A stretch of DNA of 64,000 nucleotides from CAYQJS01 sp964417895 (GTDB lineage Bacteria; Chloroflexota; UBA6077; SHYK01): positions 1 to 64,000 of the forward strand of contig CAYQJS010000007.1 of the NCBI GenBank assembly GCA_964417895.1, read 5' to 3'. The notes beneath the pieces are model-generated. The model did not search any database. It had not been told where the DNA came from and worked only from the letters and a program-made list of their open reading frames with translations. The position numbers and the translations under genes were made by a program. Every line of letters starts with the position of its first letter. Within the stretch, counting starts at the first letter, position 1. Below, piece after piece: positions 54,307 to 62,475 of this stretch.

Positions 54307-56022
54307 ATGAAGATGGAGCCCCGCACCGGCCTCTTACTGCTCGGGTTCTCGGTTCTCATCTCGGCCTGCGCTAGCCCGCCGGCCCGCCTCGGCGGCGCGA
54401 GTGGCGCGGCGGGCGAGACAACGGTCGCTGCGCCCAAGCGCATTGTCGCCGCGATCCGAGGGACGACGCCGATCCTCTACCGCAAGCTCGCCGTTGGCGC
54501 CTCCTACTCGGGCCTCAACTACGTCGAGCGCCTGGTGAATGCAGGGTTGGTCACCGTCGATACGCAGGGCGCCCTCCAGCCCCAGCTTGCCGACGCGGTC
54601 CCCTCCGTCGACAACGGCCTCTGGAAGGTCTTCCCGGACGGGCGGATGGAGACCACATGGAGGATCAAGCCCACCGCCCGCTGGCATGACGGGATGCCGC
54701 TCACCGCCGAGGACATCGTGTTCACCGCCAGAGTGGAACAGGACAAGAGCTTGGGGTGGCCCAATCCGAACCCGGCCTACGATGCTATCGAGCGGGTCGA
54801 GGCGCCAGACCCGTCCACCGTGACGATCACCTGGAAGCAACCCTTCGTCGAGGCCGACCTTATGTTCGCGCCCACCCCGGCCGGCGGCAATCACCGCGCG
54901 CTCCCGCTCCCCCGCCATCTCCTCGAGCGCGCGTATGTCGAAGACCCCATAAGGTTTTTGGAGCTTCCATACTGGGGAATGGAGTTCATGGCTTCCGGCC
55001 CCTTCAAGCTTCGGCAGATGATCCCGGATGAGCGCTTGCTCCTGGTGGCCAACGATCAGTACGTCCTGGGCCGGCCGAAGATCGACGAGATCGATCTGCG
55101 CATGATCCCCGACTCCAACACGCTCATCGCCAATATCATGGCCGGCGAGATCGACGTCACGGTGGATGAGCGGGCTGTATCGTTCGAGGAGGCGCGGCAG
55201 CTAAGCGAGCAGTGGAGGGGCGGCCGAATCGAGCTTGGGCAAGGGGGAGTCCCCGGGATCCAGACCCAGTTCCTGACCCCGAGGCCCACCATCGTGTCCG
55301 ACGTGCGCTTCCGCCGTGCCCTGTTGCACGCCGTCGACCGGCAGGAGATGGTTGATACGATCCAGGGTGGCCTTGCATCTATCCTCCATAGCGTCGTGGG
55401 CCCCGACATGATGGAGTGGCCACACGTCGAGCGGAGTATCGTGCGGTACGAGTTCGACCCACGCCGCGCCCAGCAGATGATCGAGGGCCTGGGCTATACG
55501 AGGGGGTCCGACGGCTTCCTCCGCGACGCGGCCGGCGAGCGACTCAACGTCGAGATCCGCGCCACCGTCACGGTCATCAACCAGAAGGCAGCGCTGTCCG
55601 TCCAGGACTACTGGCAGCGGATCGGCGTCGGGGTGGACTTTCACAACATCACGATCCAGCGCCAGGGCGAGCTGGAGTACATGGTGACCTTCCCGGGCTT
55701 CCTCCTGCTCCGCGCCGCCCGAACCCTCACGGCTTTCGAGAACCAGCACAGCTCGCGGGCGGCGCTCCCAGAGCGGAACTTCGCCGGCATCAACCGTAGC
55801 CGCTACATGAACCCGGAGTACGACGCTCTGATCGACAAGTACTTCCTGACGATCCCGTTCCAGGAGCGCATGCAGGTGCTGGGCCAGATCCTCCACCACG
55901 AGAGTGACCAGCTACCCACGATGCGGCTGTTCTCCGACCCGGAGCCGACGCCAGTGTCCAATCGGCTCAAGAACGTACCGCCCGCCTCCCCGTGGAACGC
56001 CCACGAGTGGGAGGTGATCTGA
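54307..56022 (+). CDS. Family 5 solute-binding lipoprotein
   Basis: This encodes 571 residues from ATG 54307, chosen for GTAAGGAA just upstream; ATG 54289 is in frame. Lipoprotein signal LLLLGFSVLISAC. Mature protein starts near KRIVAAIRGTTPILYRKL. Core WRIKPTARWHDGMPLTAEDI, GPFKLRQMIPDERLLLVAND and FRRALLHAVDRQEMVDTI. It ends SPWNAHEWEVI. It is of the same subgroup as 28322 and 35520. A second type of binding protein follows at 56108. Confidence 0.88.
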   Translation: MKMEPRTGLLLLGFSVLISACASPPARLGGASGAAGETTVAAPKRIVAAIRGTTPILYRKLAVGASYSGLNYVERLVNAGLVTVDTQGALQPQLADAVPSVDNGLWKVFPDGRMETTWRIKPTARWHDGMPLTAEDIVFTARVEQDKSLGWPNPNPAYDAIERVEAPDPSTVTITWKQPFVEADLMFAPTPAGGNHRALPLPRHLLERAYVEDPIRFLELPYWGMEFMASGPFKLRQMIPDERLLLVANDQYVLGRPKIDEIDLRMIPDSNTLIANIMAGEIDVTVDERAVSFEEARQLSEQWRGGRIELGQGGVPGIQTQFLTPRPTIVSDVRFRRALLHAVDRQEMVDTIQGGLASILHSVVGPDMMEWPHVERSIVRYEFDPRRAQQMIEGLGYTRGSDGFLRDAAGERLNVEIRATVTVINQKAALSVQDYWQRIGVGVDFHNITIQRQGELEYMVTFPGFLLLRAARTLTAFENQHSSRAALPERNFAGINRSRYMNPEYDALIDKYFLTIPFQERMQVLGQILHHESDQLPTMRLFSDPEPTPVSNRLKNVPPASPWNAHEWEVI

Positions 56023-56055
56023 TTGCGGATTGCGGATTGCTGATTGCCGATTGTG
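56021..56055. repeat. 7-bp tandem repeat (GATTGCG)5
   Basis: Five units, GATTGCG, GATTGCG, GATTGCT, GATTGCC and GATTGTG, begin at the lipoprotein stop codon (TGA overlaps the first unit). Confidence 0.85.
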
Positions 56056-56107
56056 ACCAGTAACGCTCCGCCCGCAGAGCGACGCGGGCGCCCCAAGGAG
56101 AGAGATC

Positions 56108-57001
56108 ATGACCAGGTTTCGGATTCAGCCGCATGGGCGACTGCAGGAGTGGGTCGCGGAGGAGAAGGGATACTTCCGCGACGAGGGGCTGGACTACGAG
56201 TTCGTCGGCGGCGACCCGGCCGGGCAACGGGGCGGATACGCCAGTGTCCAGTCCGCCGACGTCGCAGCGCCGCCGGAGGTACGGGAGGGCGCGTTCGAGT
56301 CTTACGAGGATGGCCGGGCCTGCGAGATCAGCTCAGCGTGCCACTGGGCGGTGAACATGGCGTCGTCGGCTCAGCACGGTCGCATGTGGGGCCATGCTTA
56401 CTCGGTGACTCCGTCCGCGATCGTCGTGTCGCCTGAGTCGTCCATCGAGCGACCGCGCGACCTAGCGAACGTAGCGGTGGGCGTCGGCTACCACTCGGGC
56501 AGCCACTTTTCAGGACTGCAAGCGCTGCACGGGTTCCTGCGCCCGGACGAGGTCAAGCTGGACTTCATCGGGGGCCCGCAGGATCGGCTGGCGGCGATGC
56601 TGGACCGGAAGATGGCCGCCGCCAACGTATTCGGCGTACAGCTCTACGTGCTGGAGCAGCAGGGCTTCCGTAAAGTGGTCGATACCACATTCATGATCGG
56701 CTTCCTGTTCAGCAACGACGCGGCCATTGAAGACGTGGAGAGGTACTTCAAGGCCCTCCAGCGGGCGCAGAGGGATATCGACCTCGCCCCGGAAAAGCAC
56801 AAGCACTATCTACTCAAGGGGCTCCCGCAGAAATACCACGGGATGGTGGACGTGGAGCGGTTCGGGCCAGGCGAGCGCATCGTCTTCGAGGACTACACTC
56901 GCGCGATGTACGAGCAGACCCATCGCTGGATGGAGGGCTTGAGGCTTTTCCCGGAGGAGCAGCTCGGCCGCGCCGATTACGAGGTGGCGGTCGCGGTCTA
57001 G
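56108..57001 (+). CDS. NMT1/SsuA-like substrate-binding protein without signal peptide
   Basis: This encodes 297 residues from ATG 56108 (AAGGAGAGAG upstream). FRIQPHGRLQEWVAEEKGYF, RDEGLDYEFVGGDPAG, ARDLANVAVGVGYHSGSHFS-type stretch and DRKMAAANVFGVQLYVLEQQ fit periplasmic-binding-like II proteins. There is no export signal, as with 51857. It may act inside the cell as an enzyme or sensor. It follows a binding lipoprotein by 85 bases. Confidence 0.75.
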   Translation: MTRFRIQPHGRLQEWVAEEKGYFRDEGLDYEFVGGDPAGQRGGYASVQSADVAAPPEVREGAFESYEDGRACEISSACHWAVNMASSAQHGRMWGHAYSVTPSAIVVSPESSIERPRDLANVAVGVGYHSGSHFSGLQALHGFLRPDEVKLDFIGGPQDRLAAMLDRKMAAANVFGVQLYVLEQQGFRKVVDTTFMIGFLFSNDAAIEDVERYFKALQRAQRDIDLAPEKHKHYLLKGLPQKYHGMVDVERFGPGERIVFEDYTRAMYEQTHRWMEGLRLFPEEQLGRADYEVAVAV

Positions 57002-57002
57002 T

Positions 57003-57116
57003 GGGGTTACTTGGCATGAACGTGGGCGTTACCCCTCTCCCTAACCCTCCCCCGCAAGGGGGGAGGGAACCAGTTTCCCCCCTCCCTAACCCTCCCCCGC
57101 AAGGGGGGAGGGGATA
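57003..57116. repeat. Degenerate MITE left end and two GC-rich palindromes
   Basis: AGTGGGGTTACTTGGCATGA (57001-57020), a left-end variant with GTGGGCGTTAC, is followed by two CCCTCCCCCGCAAGGGGGGAGGG-type palindromes, up to the next gene's start. Confidence 0.7.
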
Positions 57117-57137
57117 AGACCAGGAGCCGCGCGGAAG

Positions 57138-58334
57138 ATGTTGGCGATCGAGGTGGAGCAACGCGATTCCGGAGCGCTCGTTGAGGCGGCCCGCGCTCTG
57201 GCCCCCCGGATTGAGGCCGCCGGCGCCCAGATCGAGCAGGAGCGATGCCTGCCACCTTCGCTGGTAGCTGATCTCACGGATGCCGGGCTCTTTCGCATGC
57301 TCGTTCCTCGGTCCCTGGGGGGCGCCGAGATCTCGCTGTCAACCTTTGCCGAGGTCATTGAAGAGATAGCCAGGGCCGATGGGAGCACCGCCTGGTGTTT
57401 GTCCCAGGGCGCAGTCGCCGCGATGGTGTCCGCCTTTCTGCCACTGCCATCTGCCCGCGCTATCTTCGAGGAGCCACGGACGATCGTCGCCTGGGGGCCT
57501 GGCCCATCTGCCACCGCCCTCGCCGTCGACGGCGGCTATCGGGTAACGGGCCAGTGGTCGTTCGCCAGCGGGTGTCACCATGCCACCTGGCTGGGCGCCG
57601 CCAGCGCGCTCGTCGGGGGAGACGGTCGGCCGGTCGCCGGCGAAGATGGCACCGCCCAACGGCGTCTTCTGCTCTTCCCCGCCTCTGATGCCGAGATCCT
57701 TGACGTGTGGGATGTCAGCGGCCTACGCGGCACGGGCAGCGACAGCTATACCGTGACGAACCTCTTTGTGCCAGGCGAGCGGGCGGTGGCGGTGCCGCTC
57801 CAGTGTCCGCGCGAACCTGGGCCGCTCTATCGCTTCGTGGGCGGCCCTAGCTTCGTGAGCGCCTTCGCGGTGGGCTTTGCTGCCGTGGCGCTTGGCTTGG
57901 CCCGCGCAACGCTGGACGCGCTCCTCGACCTGGCCGCGACCAAGACGCCGCGCGGGATATGGGGACTTCTGCGCGAGCAGGCGATGACGCAGGCGCATGT
58001 GGGTCAGGCGGAGGGCATCCTTCGATCCGCGCGCGCGTACCTGCACCAGACCGTGGCGGAGGTCTGGGGGGCGGTGTGCCGCACTGGCGAGCTCACGCTG
58101 GAGCAGCGGGTGCTCATTCGGCTCGCGACCACCCACGCGATCCAGTGTGGCGCTCAGGCGGTGGATATGGCCTACCACGCTGCCGGGGCCACAGCCATCT
58201 TCAGCACCAATCCATTCGAGCGCCGATTCCGCGACGTACACGCGGTGATGCAGCAGATCCAGGGCCGCCAGGAGCACTACGAGACAGTCGGCCAGTTCTT
58301 CCTGGGCCTCGAGCCCGATACCCAGTGGCTATAG
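57138..58334 (+). CDS. Acyl-CoA dehydrogenase-like oxygenase, second copy
   Basis: This encodes 398 residues from ATG 57138. CLPPSLVADLTDAGLFRMLV, EEIARADGSTAWCLSQGAVA, GGYRVTGQWSFASGCHHATW, DVSGLRGTGSDSYTVTNLFV and FERRFRDVHAVMQQIQGRQE are the acyl-CoA dehydrogenase / group D monooxygenase motifs. It is distantly related to 15944 and likely oxygenates a ring or acts as an acyl-CoA dehydrogenase on an unusual substrate. No reductase partner is adjacent. Confidence 0.82.
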   Translation: MLAIEVEQRDSGALVEAARALAPRIEAAGAQIEQERCLPPSLVADLTDAGLFRMLVPRSLGGAEISLSTFAEVIEEIARADGSTAWCLSQGAVAAMVSAFLPLPSARAIFEEPRTIVAWGPGPSATALAVDGGYRVTGQWSFASGCHHATWLGAASALVGGDGRPVAGEDGTAQRRLLLFPASDAEILDVWDVSGLRGTGSDSYTVTNLFVPGERAVAVPLQCPREPGPLYRFVGGPSFVSAFAVGFAAVALGLARATLDALLDLAATKTPRGIWGLLREQAMTQAHVGQAEGILRSARAYLHQTVAEVWGAVCRTGELTLEQRVLIRLATTHAIQCGAQAVDMAYHAAGATAIFSTNPFERRFRDVHAVMQQIQGRQEHYETVGQFFLGLEPDTQWL

Positions 58335-58365
58335 ATTTGAATGCCCACCCACCCACCCCCTTTTT

Positions 58366-58560
58366 CGCCTGGGGGCTTCGCCCCCAGCCCCCCGGGGAGC
58401 ACCGCTTGGGGCTTCGCCCCCAGCCCCCCGGGGAGCACCATTGGGGCTTCGCCCCCCAGCCCCCGGGGAGCACCACTGGGGCTTCGCCCCCCGGCGCCCT
58501 GGGGAGTACCGCTTGGGGCTTCGCCCCCGGCCCCCTGGGGTACGGTCGAGGGCCTTCGTC
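58366..58560. repeat. Five tandem hairpin units (TGGGGCTTCGCCCCA)
   Basis: Units of about 36-38 bp, each with a GGGGCTTCGCCCC hairpin and AGCCCCCCGGGGAGCACC spacer, are repeated five times, the last ones diverging (CCCTGGGGAGTACCG). A single related copy lies at 59755-59776. They lie between the oxygenase stop and the amidohydrolase start and could form strong terminators. Confidence 0.85.
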
Positions 58561-58646
58561 CCAAAACACCGGGACCACGACGATTTTTGTTTCCGAGCGC
58601 GGGCAGGCCGCGTGATGTCGAACAAGCAGAGGAAGAAGGACCAGCG

Positions 58647-59720
58647 ATGTTCCGAGTAGACGCCGACACGCACGTAGATGAGACGGACGCGACCTGGGAG
58701 TACATGACGGAGGAGGAGAGCCGATTCAAGCCCATTTCGGTCGATCCCGGGCGGCCGATCATCAAAGGTGACATCAGGCCGCACCGATTCTGGCTCGTCG
58801 ACGGACAGGCCGGCTTTCGCCGGTGGCGCGATGACGGACGAACGAGCACAACGCGGGAAACGCGAGAGCTTTACGACGTTCAGGCTCGGGTGCGCCAGAT
58901 GGACGAGATGGGTGTGGACATCCAGGTCATCTATCCCACCTATATGCTGGGCGCCCACACTGCCCGCCCCGAAGTCGAGCTTGCCCTGTGCCGAAGCTAC
59001 AACCGCTGGCTGGCGGACAGGACAGCCGAGGCGAACGGCAGACTTCGATGGGCGATCGTGCCACCCATCCTCAGCATGGATAGGGCAGTAGAGGAGCTGC
59101 GCTGGGGCAAGGAACAGGGCGCCTGCGGCGTCTACAAGCGAGCCATCGAGGCCGGCGGGAAACCTGTGTGCGACCCCTACTTCTTCCCGCTCTATGAGGA
59201 AGCCATGCGCTTGGACCTCCCGATCTGCATTCACACCGGGGGCGGAGATCCAGGGCCGGTCGGCGACGATACTCTGGCAGGACTGACCGTCAGACCACAG
59301 ATCGGGTGCTTCGGCGCGCTGGCCATCCGAGGCGTCCCCGACCTATTCCCGACCCTGCGATTTGGCGTGATCGAAGCGATGGCCTCATGGGTCCCCCACG
59401 TTATCGCCGATTTGAAAGCCAAGAACATCTACGGCGGGGCCCATCGGCTTTACGCGGAGCGGCCATTCGACCTCAAAGAGGATTTCCTGCGGGCCAACCG
59501 CTTCTACGTCACTTGCCAGACGAGCGATGACATCCCCTATTTGCTGCGATTCGGCGCCGAAGACAGTCTGATGATAGGCACCGATTACACCCATGCCGAC
59601 CAGTCCGGGGTCATCGATGCGCTCGATTTCGTCGAGCGGCTGGGGGAGGACGAGGAGATTCCGATGGAGGTGGCCCACAAGATCCTGGACGATAACCCCC
59701 GCGCCTTCTACGGGCTCTAG
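58647..59720 (+). CDS. Amidohydrolase-2 family protein
   Basis: This encodes 357 residues from ATG 58647, with AGGAAGAAGGA upstream; the frame runs upstream through the hairpin array, but that is not coding. FRVDADTHVDETDATWEYM is an amidohydrolase-2 N-terminus (DADTH). LPICIHTGGGDPGPVGDDTL, LRFGVIEAMASWVPHVI and SLMIGTDYTHADQSGVIDAL give the remaining metal His and Asp. Likely a decarboxylase or hydrolase in aromatic catabolism. Confidence 0.86.
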   Translation: MFRVDADTHVDETDATWEYMTEEESRFKPISVDPGRPIIKGDIRPHRFWLVDGQAGFRRWRDDGRTSTTRETRELYDVQARVRQMDEMGVDIQVIYPTYMLGAHTARPEVELALCRSYNRWLADRTAEANGRLRWAIVPPILSMDRAVEELRWGKEQGACGVYKRAIEAGGKPVCDPYFFPLYEEAMRLDLPICIHTGGGDPGPVGDDTLAGLTVRPQIGCFGALAIRGVPDLFPTLRFGVIEAMASWVPHVIADLKAKNIYGGAHRLYAERPFDLKEDFLRANRFYVTCQTSDDIPYLLRFGAEDSLMIGTDYTHADQSGVIDALDFVERLGEDEEIPMEVAHKILDDNPRAFYGL

Positions 59721-59754
59721 CTTGAAAATGCCCACCCACCCGCCCCTTCCTTTC

Positions 59755-59776
59755 TGGGGGCTTCGCCCCCAGTCCC
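59755..59776. repeat. Single hairpin unit (CTGGGGGCTTCGCCCCCAG)
   Basis: One copy of the hairpin repeated at 58366-58560, placed 35 bases after the amidohydrolase stop; a good terminator candidate. Confidence 0.7.
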
Positions 59777-59834
59777 TCCCCACGGCGGACGCGCTTCTCA
59801 TCGCCGGTGGCGCGGCGAAGGCGCATGACGTCTC

Positions 59835-59883
59835 ACTGAGGACTGAGGACTGAGGACTGAGGACTGAGGACTGAGGACTGAGG
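59835..59883. repeat. 7-bp tandem repeat (ACTGAGG)7 directly before a start codon
   Basis: Seven ACTGAGG units end exactly at the ATG of the MmgE/PrpD gene. The GAGG part of the last unit serves as its ribosome binding site. Confidence 0.85.
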
Positions 59884-61257
59884 ATGGATGATACGACGCG
59901 TCTGATTGCCGACTGCGCCAGCCGTTTGACGTTCAACGAGCTGCCAGACGAGATCGTGCACGCGGCGATCCAGCACACCGTGGATAGCCTTGCGTGCGCG
60001 GTGGCCGCCTACGACAGCGAGCCCGTGACCATTGGGCGGCGTCTGGCGAAAGGGGCGCTGCCGGAGCGATACCCCGGGCGCATCCTGGGTTTCGGGGAGC
60101 GGTCGAGCGCCGAGGCAGCCGCATTCGTCAATACGGCGATGATCCGCTATCTCGACTTCAACGACACGGCCACCCCCGGCGGGCACCCGAGCGACTGTCT
60201 GGGGGCCCACCTCGCCCTGGCCGAGGCCGCGGGGGCGGATGGACGACGGTTGCTGGCCAGCATCGTGGCCACGTACGAGCTGTTCATCCGCTTAAGCCGC
60301 GCGATCAATCTGCGCGATATGGGGTGGGACCAGGGGTTTGGTGTCGCCGTGTGCACGGCGGCAGGCCTGGGCAATCTCCTCCGCCTTCCGGCAGAGGTCA
60401 TCGGGCAGGCCGTGGCCATTGCAGCGGTATCGAGCGTGCCGATGCGCAACACACGAGCGGGTGCGCTCTCCCTCTGGAAGGGCGCCGCCACCGCCTTCGC
60501 CGCGCGCGGCGGCGTCCTCGCGACATTGCTGGCTGCCGAAGGCATGACCGGCCCCGACCGACCCTTTGAGGGACGAGACGGGCTCCAGCAGCTCATCACG
60601 GGCCCGTTCGAGCTGGAGCCGTTCGGGGGCCGCGACGGCTATCGACTGCCCGAGGTGCGGCTCAAGTACTGGCCGGTCGAATCCAACGCGCAGCCCGTCA
60701 TCTGGGCGGCGCTGGACCTGAGGACGAAAGTGGATTGGCGCGAGCTGGCAAGCGTCGAGGCCAGCACCTACAAGTTCGCCATCAAGGAGATCGCCGGAGA
60801 GCCCGAGAAATGGGACCCGAAGACGCGCGAGACCGCCGACCACAGCCTGCCGTACATCTTCGCCCGGGCTCTAGTCGACGGGACGATCACGGCGGCCTCG
60901 TTCGATGAGGCAGCCGTCCGCGACCCATCGCTGCGACCGCTGATGAACAAGGTGCGAGTCGCCGTTGACGACGAGCTCGAGGCCGTATATCCAGCCACCA
61001 TCGCGCTCCGCGTCGAGGCCACCACGATGGGCGGGGAGCATCACACGATCGAGGTACGCAACCCACTGGGGCACGACCAGAACCCGATGCAAGACGCCGA
61101 CATTCGGGAGAAGTTCCTCAGAGCTGGAGAGCCGGTTCTCGGCGCTGAGCGGGCGCGCGCGGCCCTGGACCGTTGGTGGAGCCTGCCGTCTGTTGCGAAC
61201 GTGTCGGAGGCCTTAGACTGCCTCGACCTGCCATCCGCCGTGGCCGGGGCTCCATAG
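59884..61257 (+). CDS. MmgE/PrpD family protein (2-methylcitrate dehydratase-like)
   Basis: This encodes 457 residues from ATG 59884. FVNTAMIRYLDFNDTATPGG and HPSDCLGAHLALAEAAG are the family signature (D..D..P..HPSD). VSSVPMRNTRAGALSLWKGA, YRLPEVRLKYWPVESNAQPV and TRETADHSLPYIFARALVDG follow the usual order. Members dehydrate 2-methylcitrate or related tricarboxylates. The start codon follows a tandem repeat, so its translation could vary with copy number. Confidence 0.88.
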   Translation: MDDTTRLIADCASRLTFNELPDEIVHAAIQHTVDSLACAVAAYDSEPVTIGRRLAKGALPERYPGRILGFGERSSAEAAAFVNTAMIRYLDFNDTATPGGHPSDCLGAHLALAEAAGADGRRLLASIVATYELFIRLSRAINLRDMGWDQGFGVAVCTAAGLGNLLRLPAEVIGQAVAIAAVSSVPMRNTRAGALSLWKGAATAFAARGGVLATLLAAEGMTGPDRPFEGRDGLQQLITGPFELEPFGGRDGYRLPEVRLKYWPVESNAQPVIWAALDLRTKVDWRELASVEASTYKFAIKEIAGEPEKWDPKTRETADHSLPYIFARALVDGTITAASFDEAAVRDPSLRPLMNKVRVAVDDELEAVYPATIALRVEATTMGGEHHTIEVRNPLGHDQNPMQDADIREKFLRAGEPVLGAERARAALDRWWSLPSVANVSEALDCLDLPSAVAGAP

Positions 61258-61272
61258 GTGGGCCGGTCCGAG

Positions 61273-61430
61273 CTAGTGGGTCACTTGCCATGAACATGCG
61301 GATTGCACTCACCCTCTCCCCCACCCTCCCCCGTCAAGGGGGAGGGAGTCCTGCGCTTGTCCCCTCCCCCCTCGCGGGGGAGGGCTAGGGAGAGGGGCAA
61401 TGGCTGCGGCCAAGAACAATTGACCCACTA
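61273..61430. mobile_element. MITE-like element with GC-rich palindromes
   Basis: Left end CTAGTGGGTCACTTGCCATG (61273-61292) and right end AATTGACCCACTA (61418-61430) are inverted repeats. The interior holds two CCCTCCCCCGTCAAGGGGGAGGG-type palindromes. A further palindrome pair continues at 61441-61533. Confidence 0.7.
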
Positions 61431-61440
61431 CGGATGTCGG

Positions 61441-61533
61441 GATGGTCACCCCCACCCCCAGCCCTCCCCCGTCGAGGGGGAGGGGGAAGAGAACCCCCAC
61501 CCCAACCCTCCCCCGTCGAGGGGGAGGGGGTAG
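61441..61533. repeat. GC-rich palindrome pair upstream of the alpha/beta hydrolase gene
   Basis: Two CCCTCCCCCGTCGAGGGGGAGGG-type palindromes in tandem, ending 27 bases before the start codon. The sequence at 61430-61450 resembles the inside of the 7269 element, so a second element may begin here in the other orientation. Confidence 0.6.
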
Positions 61534-61560
61534 AGGACCGAATCGAAGGAGGTCAGATTC

Positions 61561-62295
61561 ATGCCGTTCTTGAAGCGCGATAGCGCGTCGATCTACTACG
61601 AGGAGTTCGGGGCCGGATATCCTGTATTGCTGTTTGCCCCCGGATCCCTGGGCGCGACGATTGAGGTCTGGCATCGGAGCGCGGCGTTCGACGCGACCGT
61701 CGAACTAGCTCAGGAGTTTCGCCTTATCGCCCTGGACCTGCGCAATGCTGGGAAGTCCTGGGCGCCGATCACGGAGAACGACGGGTGGCACACGTACACC
61801 CAAGACCACATCGCGCTGCTCGACCACCTGGGCATCGAGCGCACCCACGTTCTTGGGCAGTGCATCGGAGGACCGCTCAGCATGAGCCTGATCCAGACCC
61901 AGCCGCACCGCGTGTCCGCCGCTGTGCTGGTCCAGCCCAGTGGACGGGTCGGGCCCGACACCGGTCGCCCGGGTGGCTTTGACCGCTGGCGGGAGGCCCT
62001 GACCGGGCACCCGGAAGCGACCCCACCGGTGCTGGACCGCTTCCGCGCGAACCTGTACGTCAACGACTTCGTGTACACGGTGTCGCGTGAGTTCGCGCGG
62101 ACCTGCCAGACGCCGCTCCTGGTGCTGGCTGGCAACGACGAGGCCCATCCGTTTGCAATATCGGAGGAGCTGGCTCAGCTGGCGCCCAACGTCGAGTTCA
62201 TCCCTGAATGGAAGACGGGACCTGCGTTACCGGCTGCCTTGAAGCGCATCCATGAGTTTCTGCAGGCCCACGTTCCGGCCGCGGCGAGGGCCTGA
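61561..62295 (+). CDS. Alpha/beta-hydrolase fold protein with Cys in the nucleophile position
   Basis: This encodes 244 residues from ATG 61561 with GAAGGAGG upstream. ASIYYEEFGAGYPVLLFAPG (oxyanion region), FRLIALDLRNAGKSWAP and the nucleophile elbow GQCIGG with C101 in place of the usual Ser. LLVLAGNDEAHPFAIS supplies the Asp/His region. Cys nucleophiles occur in dienelactone hydrolase and in some related groups, so activity on lactones or esters is plausible. Confidence 0.82.
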   Translation: MPFLKRDSASIYYEEFGAGYPVLLFAPGSLGATIEVWHRSAAFDATVELAQEFRLIALDLRNAGKSWAPITENDGWHTYTQDHIALLDHLGIERTHVLGQCIGGPLSMSLIQTQPHRVSAAVLVQPSGRVGPDTGRPGGFDRWREALTGHPEATPPVLDRFRANLYVNDFVYTVSREFARTCQTPLLVLAGNDEAHPFAISEELAQLAPNVEFIPEWKTGPALPAALKRIHEFLQAHVPAAARA

Positions 62296-62302
62296 ACCGG
62301 GG

Positions 62303-62472
62303 CTACACCACTTCGCGGAACAAGTCCGGGAACACTTTGGGCACCTTGGCGACGACGTACTCGCCGTACGTTCCGCCAAATTCGTGGACGCTCGCCTGAT
62401 CCCCCGCTCGCGCACGTCGTCCAGGATGGTGTCGGAGCCAGCGCCCGCGATCGGCCGGACTCGAGTCCCCAT
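62303..62472 (-). pseudogene. Small ORF, probably frameshifted, downstream of the binding protein
   Basis: ATG 62472, three bases after the preceding stop, encodes MGTRVRPIAGAGSDTILDDV followed by RERG. A different frame of the same strand then reads DQASVHEFGGTYGEYVVAKV and PKVFPDLFREVV to TAG 62303. Adding one base to the G5 run near 62400 joins them into 56 residues. The joined tail looks like the C-terminus of a real protein, but I do not recognise it. Confidence 0.35.
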
Positions 62473-62475
62473 CCT

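Noticed and set aside
58366..58560. Regular hairpin array resembling a CRISPR
   Set aside because: Units are contiguous hairpins with an 18-base conserved link and no unique spacers.
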